From the NCBI GenBank assembly GCA_028671895.1, contig CM053800.1:20357886-20421885 (forward strand): DNA of 64,000 bases, written 5' to 3'. Positions within the stretch are counted from its first letter, which is position 1. Each line of letters opens with the position of its first letter. The notes under the pieces are model-generated. The model saw only the letters and a program-made list of their open reading frames with translations, did no database searches and had not been told where the DNA came from. Source of the stretch: Oenanthe sinensis (lineage: Eukaryota; Streptophyta; Magnoliopsida; Apiales; Apiaceae). Both the position numbers and the translations under genes were made by a program. Shown here in pieces: positions 48,760-59,735 of the stretch.

Positions 48760-49899
48760 ATGGCACCCAAGAGAGCTAGGCGAGCAGGGGCTTCCAGTAC
48801 TTCTTCTTCGAGTGGGGGAGTCTTGCCTCAGTTTAATTCACCGGAGGCTCAAACTAAATTTGCGCGATTAATGACCAAATCTGTGGTCAAGGAGAGATGA
48901 TTTACTTCGGGTGTTCTTGATGGGTCTTTGTTTGCGATGATTGGTGAGCGCAGTTGGGAAATCGTGTGTGAGGTTGCGGAGGCGATACCATTGAGTGTCG
49001 TTAGGGAGTTTTATGCTAATGCCAAGCAAGAGAAAAATGGGTATTCTACAGTCCGAGGGTATGTGGTGGACTATACTCCTGCCGCTATTACCAAGGTTTT
49101 GAAATTGCTGGCACAGCAGGAAGGTGAGGAAGATTTTGGGTTGAAAACTCGTGGGGAGGTTGACCTTGAGGCCATTCTGCGAGATATGACAGTTCCAGGC
49201 ACTAACTGGAAGCGCAGGGTGGGCTCTTCTGAGCCGATTACCTTCTCAGCTATGGGGTTGAACCCGTATGCTAAGGCCTGGAACCTGTTTCTATGTGCTA
49301 ATATTGTGCCATCATCGCATTCTCATGAGGTGACAGTGGATCGAGCCATTTTGTTGTGGGGAATTCTAAGCGGGAAATACATCGACCTAGACTCCCTTAT
49401 CTACAGGCACATGCTCAGATTTTTGCAGGGCAGTACCACTGGAGCGATTCCTTATGGCTCAGTGGTTGTTCGTCTGTGTGTTGATGTGGGTATTCACTGG
49501 CCGGCAGAGGAGCAGTTGCAACTACCTGCAAGTACCATTGATACGGCGGCGATAGCCCAGCTGGCTGAATTGGACGGTGGAGTACCGCATGCCAGAGGTT
49601 TAGGGTATATTGTGAGTGGTGAAGTACCACCTGGATAGCAGAGGGAGGCTAGGGCTGGATCTTCTAGGGCACAGCGAGATGTGGCTAGTGCTGGCATGGG
49701 TGAGGCTCATTTTAGACGGTTGGCGCGGCGGATGGACGCCGTTGATGACAGACAGAGCCGGTTTGCTACTGACCTGACTCAGGCTCTCGGTGCAGCTTTC
49801 CTAGCTACTGGTGTACAGGTGGATTGGCCTTTTTATGGAGCTGGCATCGTGTATCCACCACCGGATTCACCCGAGGAGGGTGACTCTGCTGAAGATTGA
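48760..49899 (+). pseudogene. Athila-like accessory ORF (putative plant transposon domain)
   Basis: A single 380-codon frame from ATG at 48760, interrupted by TGA at 48898 and TAG at 49636. It begins with a basic, Ser-rich stretch (MAPKRARRAGASSTSSSS). The main domain reads VREFYANAKQEKNGYSTV, RGYVVDYTPAAITKVLKLL, PITFSAMGLNPYAKAWNLF, VDRAILLWGILSGKYIDLDS and IYRHMLRFLQGSTTG. It ends in an acidic tail (PPPDSPEEGDSAED). It matches the 'putative plant transposon protein' domain (PF20167, from memory) seen after pol in Athila/Tat elements. Role unknown; an envelope-like or structural function has been proposed for this position. A short leader of about 340 bp separates it from pol. Confidence 0.8.
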
Positions 49900-50662
49900 G
49901 GTATATCTGCACACTTTCTTTGTTTCGTGCCTTCAATGGGGACATTGAATATTTTAAGTTTGGGGGTGGGAAATGGAGATTGTAGTTAGATGCATATAGG
50001 ACATGTAGTTGTAGTGTTTTTTCATGCATTTTGTTTAATTGTCCATATAGAGCATTTTTTTTGCATTTTTTTGTTCTGTTTACCATGTGAGTCCATTTTA
50101 GTTGCATTTCATAGCATGCATATATCATGATCCCTTAGGACGAGCTAATTCTGATTGTTAGTCTGGGATTCACTGACCTAACGCTCGCTACATGGGTATT
50201 ATTGTATAAGCCTTTAGGGGTCTCATCCATTGCACGGTTAAGTAAGCCTATGTATTGGGTTATGTGTCGTAATGGTTGTTTAGCAATAAAGTATGGTTCC
50301 CTGTCTAACTCAAATGAATGACGGAGGTGTTTGCATGTTATGGAGTGTTTACCGCTCATTCTGTTTATAAACATGTGATTGTCTTGGCGAAAAATAGGTA
50401 TGATTTTGGTCTAGTGCAAGAGTATATTTGATGAGCATCGCACACACCCACGTTCTGTTCATGTAGTATCGGTATACGGGGGCTTGGTCGAGCTCTGTTC
50501 GGATGTTTGCATCTCTTTGAGGTTTTTGCTTGTCGATTGGTTTTGGTGAGTTCGAGGGGGTTCTTGCATTTTTATATTAGTTGCGTTCATGCATTGCATT
50601 GCATTAGATTGTTTAGAGTCTGTTTATGCTTGGGGACAAGCGTCGGTTTAAGTTTGGGGGTG
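49900..50662 (+). other. 3' non-coding region of the Athila-like element with two polypurine tracts
   Basis: No gene. The 16-mer TTTAAGTTTGGGGGTG occurs at 49951-49966 and again at 50647-50662. The second copy touches the 3' LTR and is the functional-position polypurine tract. Confidence 0.75.
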
Positions 50663-52087
50663 TGTTAGTGGACTTTTTGTCCACTATATACGTTCCAATT
50701 CGGCTTAAATTGATCGCTTTTGCCCAAGTATGTAGTGTCTTTTTATGTGTTTTGTGTCTTTGGTGTGCAGATTACAGGTCGAAGCAGGTTTGAGGAATAA
50801 TTGCATAATTTGGCGGTATATGAGCTGGGATTTCAAAGGAGGAGAGTCAAGGCTTGAGTTGAGATCAAGAGAGGGCGAGAAGAGTCGTTAAAGAGTAAAC
50901 GGACAAAAAATCAAACTGCTGGACAGAAGCTGCAAGCGCGCCCGTGCCTCACCAAGCGCGCCCGCGCCTCAAGGGAGATAACGCGCGCCCGCACTCCATC
51001 AAGAGCGCCCGCGCCCTAGTCGAAGTTAAATTATTTATTTTGCAGTTGGTTAGCTTTTAAGGCCCAGCAAGAAGCAGGCCCATGGATATTTGGTTTTTAT
51101 GTAACCTAGTAAAAAATATCAGATAAAAGGATGATCATTATCGTATTATTAGAAAAAAAAGTAGTACCTTGTGAGCCACCATGGAAGAGAATTAGGTCAT
51201 CAAGCTATCTCGGGTGATTTAGTTCGAACTATTTCTTTTGTAATTTTCTACAACGTGGATGATCGGTTGTTTCATATACTCTTGCAATTAATATCAATAT
51301 TTTATTTATAATTGGTTATCTACTATGTTTTCAATTGAACCCATGATGGCGGATAGTCCAATTATGGGCTAAGCGTTGTCATGGGATTTTAATGGATTTT
51401 TCTATCGATTCTAGATATTGATTGTTTTTATGCCAAAGTGTGTGATTGTTATGGATATCCTAGTATGGTTAAGCTTATTCATTGTAAATGCGTCGCGAAC
51501 ATTTATGATTGTGTGTTAAACCCTCGTGAATGTGAAAGTGGATCTAGGGTTTAGAACATGCCATGCTAACATAGGTTTTTGCATGTTAAGAGCATGTATA
51601 AATTTGTGGTGTAATTCTAACCGTCTTGCACTGACTATGTGATTTTATGGATACTTGTGCTTATGCCATTATGTTTTCAATCTCTATAGAGATATAGGGA
51701 CTAAGCATAGTGGTTGACTATTTAACTTCTATCAATTGTGGATGTTCATTAGGATGGTATGCGTACAACGAAAGTTGGCGGTTATCAGTTTTAAGGGTCT
51801 GATCAGTTATTATCACTTTCACATGCTAGGTTGAAAAGGCATAAGATTCTAGATGAGATAGTTAATGAAGTTAAAATCCCATGTTTGTTTCATATAAGTA
51901 ATTCGTTAAGTTTTAATCATTAGTGTAATCAAAAGTCCAATTATTCATTTTTTTAGTAGTGAAAAATAAGTATACTCTGGTGTATAAGTGGGCTAAACGT
52001 AAGCAAGTCGAGTCTCTATGGGAACGTATCCTACTTATTACTGTATTACTTGTGACCACGTTCTCTTGCGTGGATAAAGTGTGAACA
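50663..52087 (+). repeat. 3' LTR of the Athila-like element
   Basis: It begins TGTTAGTGGACTTTTTGTCC right after the polypurine tract and ends about 52087 (GTGTGAACA), where E4 gag sequence starts. The first bases form a hairpin, AGTGGAC-TTTTT-GTCCACT (50667-50685). GC-rich words GCGCGCCCGCGCC are repeated four times at 50933-51020. No second LTR is in the window, so the end is inferred from the E4 junction. Confidence 0.75.
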
Positions 52088-53192
52088 GAGTCTCTCTTCT
52101 TCCCTGCTTCGGCTTCTTGCATTTAGTTGCAAAGTGGCCTAGCTCATTGCATTTGAAGCAACGAAACTTGCTTCTATTAACTAAGACGATCTTGTAGTCG
52201 CTTCTTGAAACAGCTGAAGAAGAACTTCCTCTCTAGAGTCTTCCAAAATTAGGTTTAACTTTGTAGGAGGGGTTCCTTCTGAATCTCATGATGCCAAACC
52301 TCCTGGCAACCAAAGCTAGAGATTCATCCTCCAGCTGATCTAGTTCTTCCAAAGAGTAGAACTCACCATTTTCCTGATTATCTAAAGTTTGTCTAAATTC
52401 TAGAACCACATACTCCATTGAACTGTTAGAAGGTGCAACATCTTTCACTTCCTTCTTCTCTGGTGCTTCCACTATCAGTGCTTTAGAGGAACTCAGAACC
52501 TTACACCTGCCATATGTTTCTATGGTTTAAATCTGTTCCAATTCATAGGTCTTCAATACTCCGTAGATTATTTCTAGGGTTACTTCTTTCATGTCCCTAG
52601 ACTCCCAAATAGTTACGATCCTATGTTCCAGATGCTCTGGAAAGGTTAACAGAAACTTCTTATTGACCTCCTGATTCTTGTAATATTTCCTATTCAGGTT
52701 GAGCTCGTTTATCAATTTGTTCAATCTCTAAAACATCTCAGAGATACCCTCACCAGGGTTGGATCTAAACTGCTCATATTGGGAGGTCAGGATTTCCAGT
52801 CTATTCTCCTTCACTTCTTCAGTCCCTTCGTTTATTATCTCTATTGTATCCCAAATTTGCTTGACGTTTTTACAATTGACTACGTGATTGTACATAAAAT
52901 AATCTAGGGATTCTATCTATATGAGTTTGAGATTGTTATCCGAGGATATACCATCCTTTTCTTCATTCGTGTAGTCAGCCATACTTTTTGGAAACTGTCT
53001 ATGAGGAATTACGACCCTATCTATCTCGTATTCGAGAATAACTATTATTGGAGGTTCAATGTCGTTGGCCAAAATTAATGCATTCTTGGGATTGACAATC
53101 CCAATGAATAGCAGCATCTTATGCTTCCACTGATTGTAGTGATCTTTATCAAACAGTGGAATTTTAATGCTCGTCACTTTTTGTATACTCAT
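52088..53192 (-). pseudogene. E4 gag remnant
   Basis: It starts at 53192 with MSIQKVTSIKIPLFDKDHYN. The copia Gag domain is readable with stops: QWKHKMLLFIGIVNP, NVKQIWDTIEIINEGTEEV, RLNKLINELNLNRKYY and LEIIYGVLKTYELEQ. A frame shift near 52230 leads to the zinc knuckle CFKCNELGHFATKC, followed by KKPKQG and the Athila-like LTR. At least four stops interrupt it. The domain order is the same as in E1 and E2, but the sequence is a distinct family. Confidence 0.82.
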
Positions 53193-53363
53193 CTTTAAAT
53201 AAGATTAAAAAATAATTGTTTTAAAAAATAATTTTTGACTTAAAATAATTTCTGATCAAAAATAATTTTTGGATAAAAATTATTTCAAATAAAAAAATAA
53301 TATTTGAGATCTGTATGGGTTGCGGAATATTTGGTTCGGATATGATATTAAAAATATCAACCA

Positions 53364-53375
53364 GCTCTGATGCCA
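53364..53375 (-). other. Primer-binding site of E4
   Basis: Minus-strand TGGCATCAGAGC two bases after the LTR end GGGACCAACA; one mismatch to the standard initiator-Met site. Confidence 0.82.
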
Positions 53376-53714
53376 ATTGTTGGTCCCTAATATTATAGAA
53401 GGGGGTTGAATACAATATCTAAATTTAATTGCGGAATTTTGGATTTTAAAATATTATTTTAATTAATCACGAAATATTAGTTATAATGAAATACTGTTCA
53501 GGTAGAAGATGTAATTTTAACTTGGAAAGTATTACAAAATTAATATGATGAAAGTGTTTATAATTGATAAAGTGTTCTAGAACGATTTTGACATGAATTG
53601 TTCTTGTTTAACAATTATAATCCAAACTTGCACACAAATCTGTGAATATTACAATGTATACAGATTTATGAATTTGAATGTTTTCAACTAACACAAATAA
53701 TGAAGTGGTCACCT

Positions 53715-53728
53715 CATATTTATAGAGG
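53715..53728 (-). promoter_or_regulatory. TATA box in the E4 LTR
   Basis: Minus-strand CTATAAATATGAGG is a near-consensus plant TATA box between the repeat array and the R-U5 part. Confidence 0.65.
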
Positions 53729-53744
53729 ATTTGTAAAGCTTGTA

Positions 53745-54085
53745 TGACTTTCTAGAACGTGACATTTTTCAGACTTTATTTTAAGCCTTGTATGACATTT
53801 TTACTCAAGCATGACTTTCTAGATAACCCTTGTATGACACTTATAAAAGTCGGTATGACTTTTATAAAATCTCAGTATGACTTTTCTTTAAGCTACTCGG
53901 TATGACTTTTGTCGCTTGTCTCGGTATGACTTTCTTCAAACAGCTTGTATGACTTTTTGTTGAGCTTGTTGACTTTCTATCAAATCATTCGGTATGACCT
54001 TTGATTACAGCTCGGTATGACTTTTTTAATCACTCACTGGGTATGACTTTTGAATACCAGAATTCGGTATGACTTTTTAATAAGT
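53745..54085 (-). repeat. U3 short-repeat array of E4
   Basis: About fourteen copies of GTATGACTTT, most preceded by CTCG or CTT, with a spacing of 20-35 bp. In element orientation the word is AAAAGTCATACCGA. It lies just upstream of the TATA box. Confidence 0.85.
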
Positions 54086-54754
54086 CTTTTAGACTTAATT
54101 AAGAGTCATATTAATTCATCATATCTTTTATAATAAATTAATTCTACTTTTTTAATTAAATAATTTATAAATTAAATTAAATTCAACTTGAATTAATTTA
54201 ATTAAATAAATTAAATAATTAATTTACTTTTGATAGTAGAATTAAAATATTATCTTGACTTGTATAACCTTGTTGTCAGCTTCAAAGTCTTCCCGTCTCT
54301 TTTTTTTATCTTCTATCATAAAACTACTTAAGCTTGATGATGAATATTTATTAATTTAGTTGGCACACAAATATACTGTCTGGTTCATTTGTGTCATACT
54401 ATAATAAATATTCTCCACCTTTTAACTTTTAAGTTGTGGTCTTTTGTCTTTCCTCTGCTTTACTGTCTTTCCACTTTTGTGTTCTTCTTCTAGAATCTTC
54501 GTGTAGTAGCCACTTGAAACCTTCTGTATCTTCCGACTCTTCTGAAATACTCTTTTATTTTTCACTGACGCTTGAACATATTAATGAACTTCTTCTAGTG
54601 TAGAGCAGCACCTTCAAAGAATACTTCTGATAAATAGATTCTTTGTGACTAGTTTACTTTCTTTGTCTTGATTTCTGTTATCATGTTTATTATTTAATTC
54701 CCTTTCTTGTTTGAGTTGAGCTGTCATCTAATTATTACAAAAAGGCCTAGTCAT

Positions 54755-56316
54755 ATGCCTTTCAAAAAGGAAAGGGTAAATGTGAAGAAATTAAAGCATG
54801 CTCTTAGGATGATTTGGATGAGATTAATGAGCACCTTGCATTTCTGTCGAGGAAATTTTCAAAACTAAAATTCAGAAGGAATCCAAATGCTCAAAGGCCT
54901 GGATCCCAGTTCAGGAATGATAATCAAAACAAAAATTTGGTTGATAGGTCCAAATTCAAATGTTTTAACTATGGATTGGCTGATCATTTTTCAAATTAGT
55001 GTAGAAAGCCAAAACAATAAAAGAAGAAAAATTCATATGATGGTATTGACTATAAAAAGAAATACTTTAATCTTCTCAAACAAAGAGAGAAGGCTTATGT
55101 TATTGAGGAGAAAGACTGGGCTGCTGAGGACAGTGATTCTGAAGAGTTTATCAACTTAGCTCCAATGGCCAACCATGACGATGAAGAAGCTAGCTCATCA
55201 ACAAATCAGGTACTAGCTACTAACTTTTATGAGCTTTCAAAAGATGAATGCAATAGTACCATCAATGAAATGTCTAATGAACTGTACAATTTGCATGTCA
55301 TTCTGAAATCTCTAAACAAAGAAAATCTCAAGTTAAAGAACACCATTGATGCCTTAACAGAGAAGAATGCATTTCTTGAAAATGAACTTGTTTGTTTAGA
55401 TAGATTGAAGTAGGAAAGTAAGGATGCTAATGATGAGCTAGTGAATAGTTTAAAAAGAGAAGAATTGTTAAAAGAACAATTGGCTTGAGAAATTGAAACC
55501 ATTAACAAATGGAATAGGTCTGCTAAAACTGCCAAACAAATTATTGATGTTCAGGGTTTAGATACTCTAAGAGAATCCCCTAAATCAGTAGGCAAGTCAT
55601 TGGTTAATACTTCAATGGATAAAGATTAATCGACTGTTAATCCTTCATCAACTGATAAAGATTATCAATCGATTGAAGCTGAATCATTTGACAAGCATCC
55701 ATCGACAATTAAATCATCAATGGCTAACAAGAAGAACAACTTTAGCACCCCTATCAAGTTTGTTAAGGAAACCAAGAATCAAGTTGAGACTAAGGTTGAG
55801 AAGATCAACATAGGTAGCTTATCCAAGAAACAATTAAAAGATAAATTAGAAAAGATAGCACATGTAGAAATTATCCAACCTAAGTCTAAGAAAAAGAAGA
55901 AGAATACGAATGGAAAGGTAGGCATAAACAAGCACAACAATTGTACTCCTGATATGTATGCACCTAGAAAGGTTTGTGCTAAATGTGGTAGTGTAAATCA
56001 TTTGTCTATGCATTGCAAGAAAGAAAAGAACTCCATACCTATAAATGATTGAAGTGCACATGTCATGTCTGCAAATGCCATGCTTACCAATCCTATACTA
56101 GAATGCCATTTCTTCTAATTTGGTTGCACCCAATGTTCATATGCCTTATGCACAAGATCCATATATGTATAATCATTTCTTTGCATATACTAATATGAAC
56201 TTGCCTGGAATTCCATGGAACATGCATATACCTGACATCAATCATGCTAGTCATAATGTCAAGTCTGAAAATATGCATGATATGTCTGCCATGAGTTCCA
56301 AGATGTTTGAGTCTTA
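54755..56316 (+). pseudogene. E3 gag, C-terminal two-thirds
   Basis: Homology to E2 gag starts at TTTCAAAAAGGAAAGGG. Blocks: DEINEHLAFLSRKFSKL, first zinc knuckle CFNYGLADHFSN-stop-C (second Cys replaced by Tyr, as in E2), coiled coil LKSLNKENLKLKNTIDALTE, NIGSLSKKQLKDKLEKIA and second knuckle CAKCGSVNHLSMHC, which is intact. Stops occur near 54997, 55018, 55411, 55486, 55627 and 56050, and a shift near 56105. The tail has ANMNLPGI-type Met/Asn/Pro-rich sequence. Confidence 0.85.
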
Positions 56317-56422
56317 AAAGTCAACTCCTAAAGTTAAAGTGGATCTAAACCCACCAAAAAAAGGAACCAAAGTAGGCAGCCAACACTCAGGCTACAACTA
56401 ACAAAAGAGGACCCAAGGCAAC

Positions 56423-57700
56423 TTGGGATACCAAAAGAAACTTGATTGTTTTGATTGTGTGCAGGCAAACAAGAAGAAAAGTCTTTGGTATCTAGATAGT
56501 GGATGTTCTAGGCACATGACCAGAGATATATCCCTGCTCATAAATTTTGTGGAAAAGACTGGCCCAGGAGTAACTTTTGGAGACAACAAAGGTTTTACTC
56601 TCGGATATGGCTCAATTGCAAGTGAAAATATTGTTATTGAACCTATAGCACTAGTTGATGGATTGAGGCACAATTTGCTGAGTATAAGTCAACTGTGTGA
56701 TAATGGAAATGGTGTGTGGTTTTCAACTGGATCATGCATCATAGCCAACAAAGAATCTGGTGAAATTCTCTTAACTGGTGGAAGAAAATGAAATGTCTAT
56801 GTGGCTGATTTCAACTCTGTAAAGGAAAATTCAATGACATGCCTACTTAGCAAAGCCAATAAAGATGAAAGTTGGATTTGGCACAAGAAGCTAGCCCATT
56901 TAAATTTCAAATCCATGAATCAATTGGTTAGAAAGAATCTGGTTAGAGGCATTCCACATATGGAATTCCTCAAGGATGAACTTTGTGATGCTTGTCAAAA
57001 AGGAAAACAAAGAAAAGCATCATTCAAGTCAAAGTCAGAATCATCAATTGATAAGCCTTTGGAACTATTACACATCGATTTGTTTGGTCATGTCAACAAC
57101 ATGTCAATTGCCAAAAAGAAGTATACCTTAGTAATTATGGATGACTTCACAAGATATACTTGGGTACATTTCTTACAATCCAAGGATGAGGCAAGCAAAT
57201 TCATTATAAATTATGTGAGAAATGTTGACAATGGCAGTGAATGGAAGGTCAACAAAATAAGAAGTGATAATGATACTGAATTAAAGAATGCAACAATGAA
57301 AGAATTATGTGAAGAAAAAGGTATCACTCATCATTTCTCTGCACCAAAGACTCCACAACAAAATGGAGTTATTGAAAGGAAAACTAGGACCTCAATTGAA
57401 GCTGCAATAACTATGTTAAAAGAAGAAAAACTACCTAGATATTTTTAGGTAGAAGCAATTAATACTGCATGTTACCTTCAAAATATTTTCATGGTTAATC
57501 AACTACAAGGAAAAACACCATATCAATTGATGAAGAAAGACAAGAAGCCAATAGTAATTTTCTTCATGTCTTTGGCTGTAAATGTTTTGTCCTAAGAAAT
57601 CAATGTGAAAATCTGGGAAAATTTGAAGCCAAAGCTGATTAGGCTATATTAGTTGGATAACAACCAAAGCTTATAGAGTCTACAATCTTAGATTACACAT
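56423..57700 (+). pseudogene. E3 pol: protease and integrase
   Basis: Protease motif YLDSGCSRHMTRD near 56485, with the catalytic Asp present. WHKKLAHLNFKSMNQL and CDACQKGKQ form the pre-integrase zinc part. Integrase: HIDLFGHV, RSDNDTEL (Gly lost in the SDNGTE motif) and NGVIERK. Stops occur at 56789, 57446 (YF-stop for YFW) and further on, with a frame change near 57560, after which FGCKCFVL and the linker are readable only by switching frame. The frame differs from that of the last readable gag residues. Confidence 0.88.
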
Positions 57701-59735
57701 TATTATGGAATATATGCATGTAGTCTTTGATGATAAGAAGACTCAATGGTTGTTTGATAAAGAATACCATGACCTATTGCATTTTGAAAATGAATCAGCT
57801 GGCAATGGTGAAGAAAGTGATAATAATGTGGAGATTCCAAGAAATCAAATCCCCGAAAATTTCCCATCAATTGATATTAATGCATCAACATATAACTTAT
57901 CAGTTGATAATCATCAATCGACTGATAATACATCAATTGATAACCATTCAATGGATAAAAACTCTACTCAATAATCTTCAAGTAGAGTATCCATCTCAGG
58001 GGGGTTCTCAAATAATCAATCACATCACAATGATCATGACAATTCTAATGATCATGAAGCATCATCTTCAGGGACAAATTTACCACCACAAAGAAAATGG
58101 ACAAAAAGTCATCCCTTTGAGTTGATTATTGGAGATGCAAATGATGGTTTCAAAACTAGGAGTGCAACTCAAAATGAATGTTTGTATAGTAGCTTTTTGT
58201 CTCAAGAAGAACCAAAAAGGATTGAAGAAACCTTGGATTATCCTGATTGGGTAATTGCTATGCAAGAAGAGTTGAATCAGTTTAAAAGAAACAAGGTATA
58301 GAAGCTGGTGCCCAAACCAAAGAAAAAATATGTTATTAGTACAAAATGGTTCTTCAGAAACAAAATGGATGAACCTAGTACAGTAACAAGAAATAAAGCA
58401 AGATTAGTGGAAAAGGGCTATTCACAAGAAGAAAAAATAGCTTTTGATGAAACTTTTACACTTGTTGCAAGGTTGAAAGCAATCAAAATCTTTCTAGCAT
58501 ATGTTTCACATGTTAATTTCAAAGTCTATCAGATGGATGTGAAAAGTGTTTTTCTCAATGGAGAACTAGAAGAAGAAGTATATGTAGAAAAACCTCCTGG
58601 TTTTGTGGATTCTGTTCATCCTGGATTTGTATATTATCTTCTCAAAGCACTGTATGGATTGAAGCAAACACCCAGAGCCTGGTATGATACACTATCTAAA
58701 TTCTTGATTGAGAATGACTTTATAAGATGTACTGTTGATAAAACTCTCTTTCATAAAAATGTCAATGGTTCTATTATTCTTGTTCAAATCTATGTAGATG
58801 CCATTATTTTTTGCTCAACTGATGAGAAACTTTGTCAAAAGTTTGCTAAGTTGATGCAGAGTAAATACAAAATGAGCATGATGGGAGAACTTACCTATTT
58901 TCTTGGTTTGCAAGTCAAACAAGTTAAAGATGGTATTTTCATAAATCAAACCAAATATATTTCTGACTTAATAAGGAAATTTGATTTAAGTGAATGTTCT
59001 TCTGCAAAAGCTCTCATGGCCACTGCAAATAAACTGGAATTGAATAATAAGGAAGTTAGAGTAGACATTTCAAGTTATAGAGGCATGGTTGGATCATTAT
59101 TATATTTAACTGCAAGTAGGCTAGATATAATGTTTGCTACATGTCTTTGTGCTACGTTCCAGGCTGCTCCTAGAGAGTCTCATTTGATTGTTATAAAAAG
59201 AATATTTTGATATCTCAAAGGAACACTAAATCTTAGAATTTGGTACCCTAGAGACTCTGGATTTGATCTAATTGGTTATTCAGATGTAGACTATGCATGT
59301 TGCAGAATTGACAGAAAAAACACTACAGGCACTTGTCAATTTATAGGAAACAAGCTTGTTTCATGGTTTAGCAAAAAGCAAAATTCAGTGTCTACATCCA
59401 CTGCATAGGCTGAATATATTGCTGCTGGAAGCTGTTGTGCACAAGTATTTTGGATGATGAATCAATTGTTTGACTCTGAGTTTAATCTAAGCAGAATTCC
59501 AATATTCTATGACAACACAAGTGCAATTGCAATCACTGAAAATCCAGTTCAACACTCAAGAACCAAGCACATTGACATCAGGTATCACTTTATTAGGGAA
59601 CATGTAATGAATGGTATTGTTGAATTACATTTTGTCCCTAGTGAAAGACAACTTGTAAATATTTTTACCAAACCATTAGATAAATCTACGTTCAATAGAC
59701 TGGTCTGTGATTTAGGTATGCTTAACTATGTTTAA
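57701..59735 (+). pseudogene. E3 pol: RT and RNase H
   Basis: Starts in the INT-RT linker (YMHVVFDDKKTQWLFDKE, Ser/Asp-rich NHQSTDNTSIDNHS). RT: AMQEELNQFKRNKV, KWFFRNKMDEPSTVTRNKA, DVKSVFLNGELEEE and QIYVDAIIFCST. The catalytic YVDD has become YVDA. RNase H: GYSDVDYA, STSTA-stop-AEYIAAGSC, DNTSAIAI, KHIDIRYHFIREHV and ending IFTKPLDKSTF. Stops at 57972, 58299, 59208 and 59406 lie in an otherwise constant frame. Even with the stops ignored, the RT would be inactive because of the lost Asp. Confidence 0.9.

Larger units (their letters stand above)
44926..52087 (+). mobile_element. Athila-like Ty3/gypsy element lacking its 5' part
   Basis: Plus orientation: protease remnant, RT, RNase H, integrase (to 48418), hairpin, GC-rich tract, accessory ORF (48760-49899), two polypurine tracts and a 3' LTR (50663-52087). 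The 5' LTR, gag and the first residues of protease are missing, replaced by N2 leader. The right end cuts the gag of copia element E4. RT-RNase H-integrase order with a third ORF downstream fits the Athila lineage of gypsy elements. Confidence 0.88.
52088..54739 (-). mobile_element. E4: Ty1/copia element, LTR and gag only
   Basis: Minus orientation: LTR from about 54739 to 53378, primer site at 53364-53375, gag from 53192 down to 52088, where the Athila-like LTR cuts it inside the region after the zinc knuckle. Pol and the 3' LTR are not in the window. The right LTR border is uncertain; it is placed where E3 gag homology begins. Confidence 0.7.
53378..54739 (-). repeat. 5' LTR of E4 with a U3 repeat array
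   Basis: The LTR end GGGACCAACA is clear. The start (TGTAATAATTAG at 54739) is inferred. A TATA box, CTATAAATATGAGG on the minus strand, lies at 53715-53728. Upstream of it the words TCGGTATGACTTTT and TTGTATGACTTT recur about fourteen times at 53745-54085. Confidence 0.65.

Noticed and set aside
50663..50700. Rho-independent-type terminator (hairpin plus T run)
   Set aside because: Bacterial signal type; the sequence is the start of a plant LTR.
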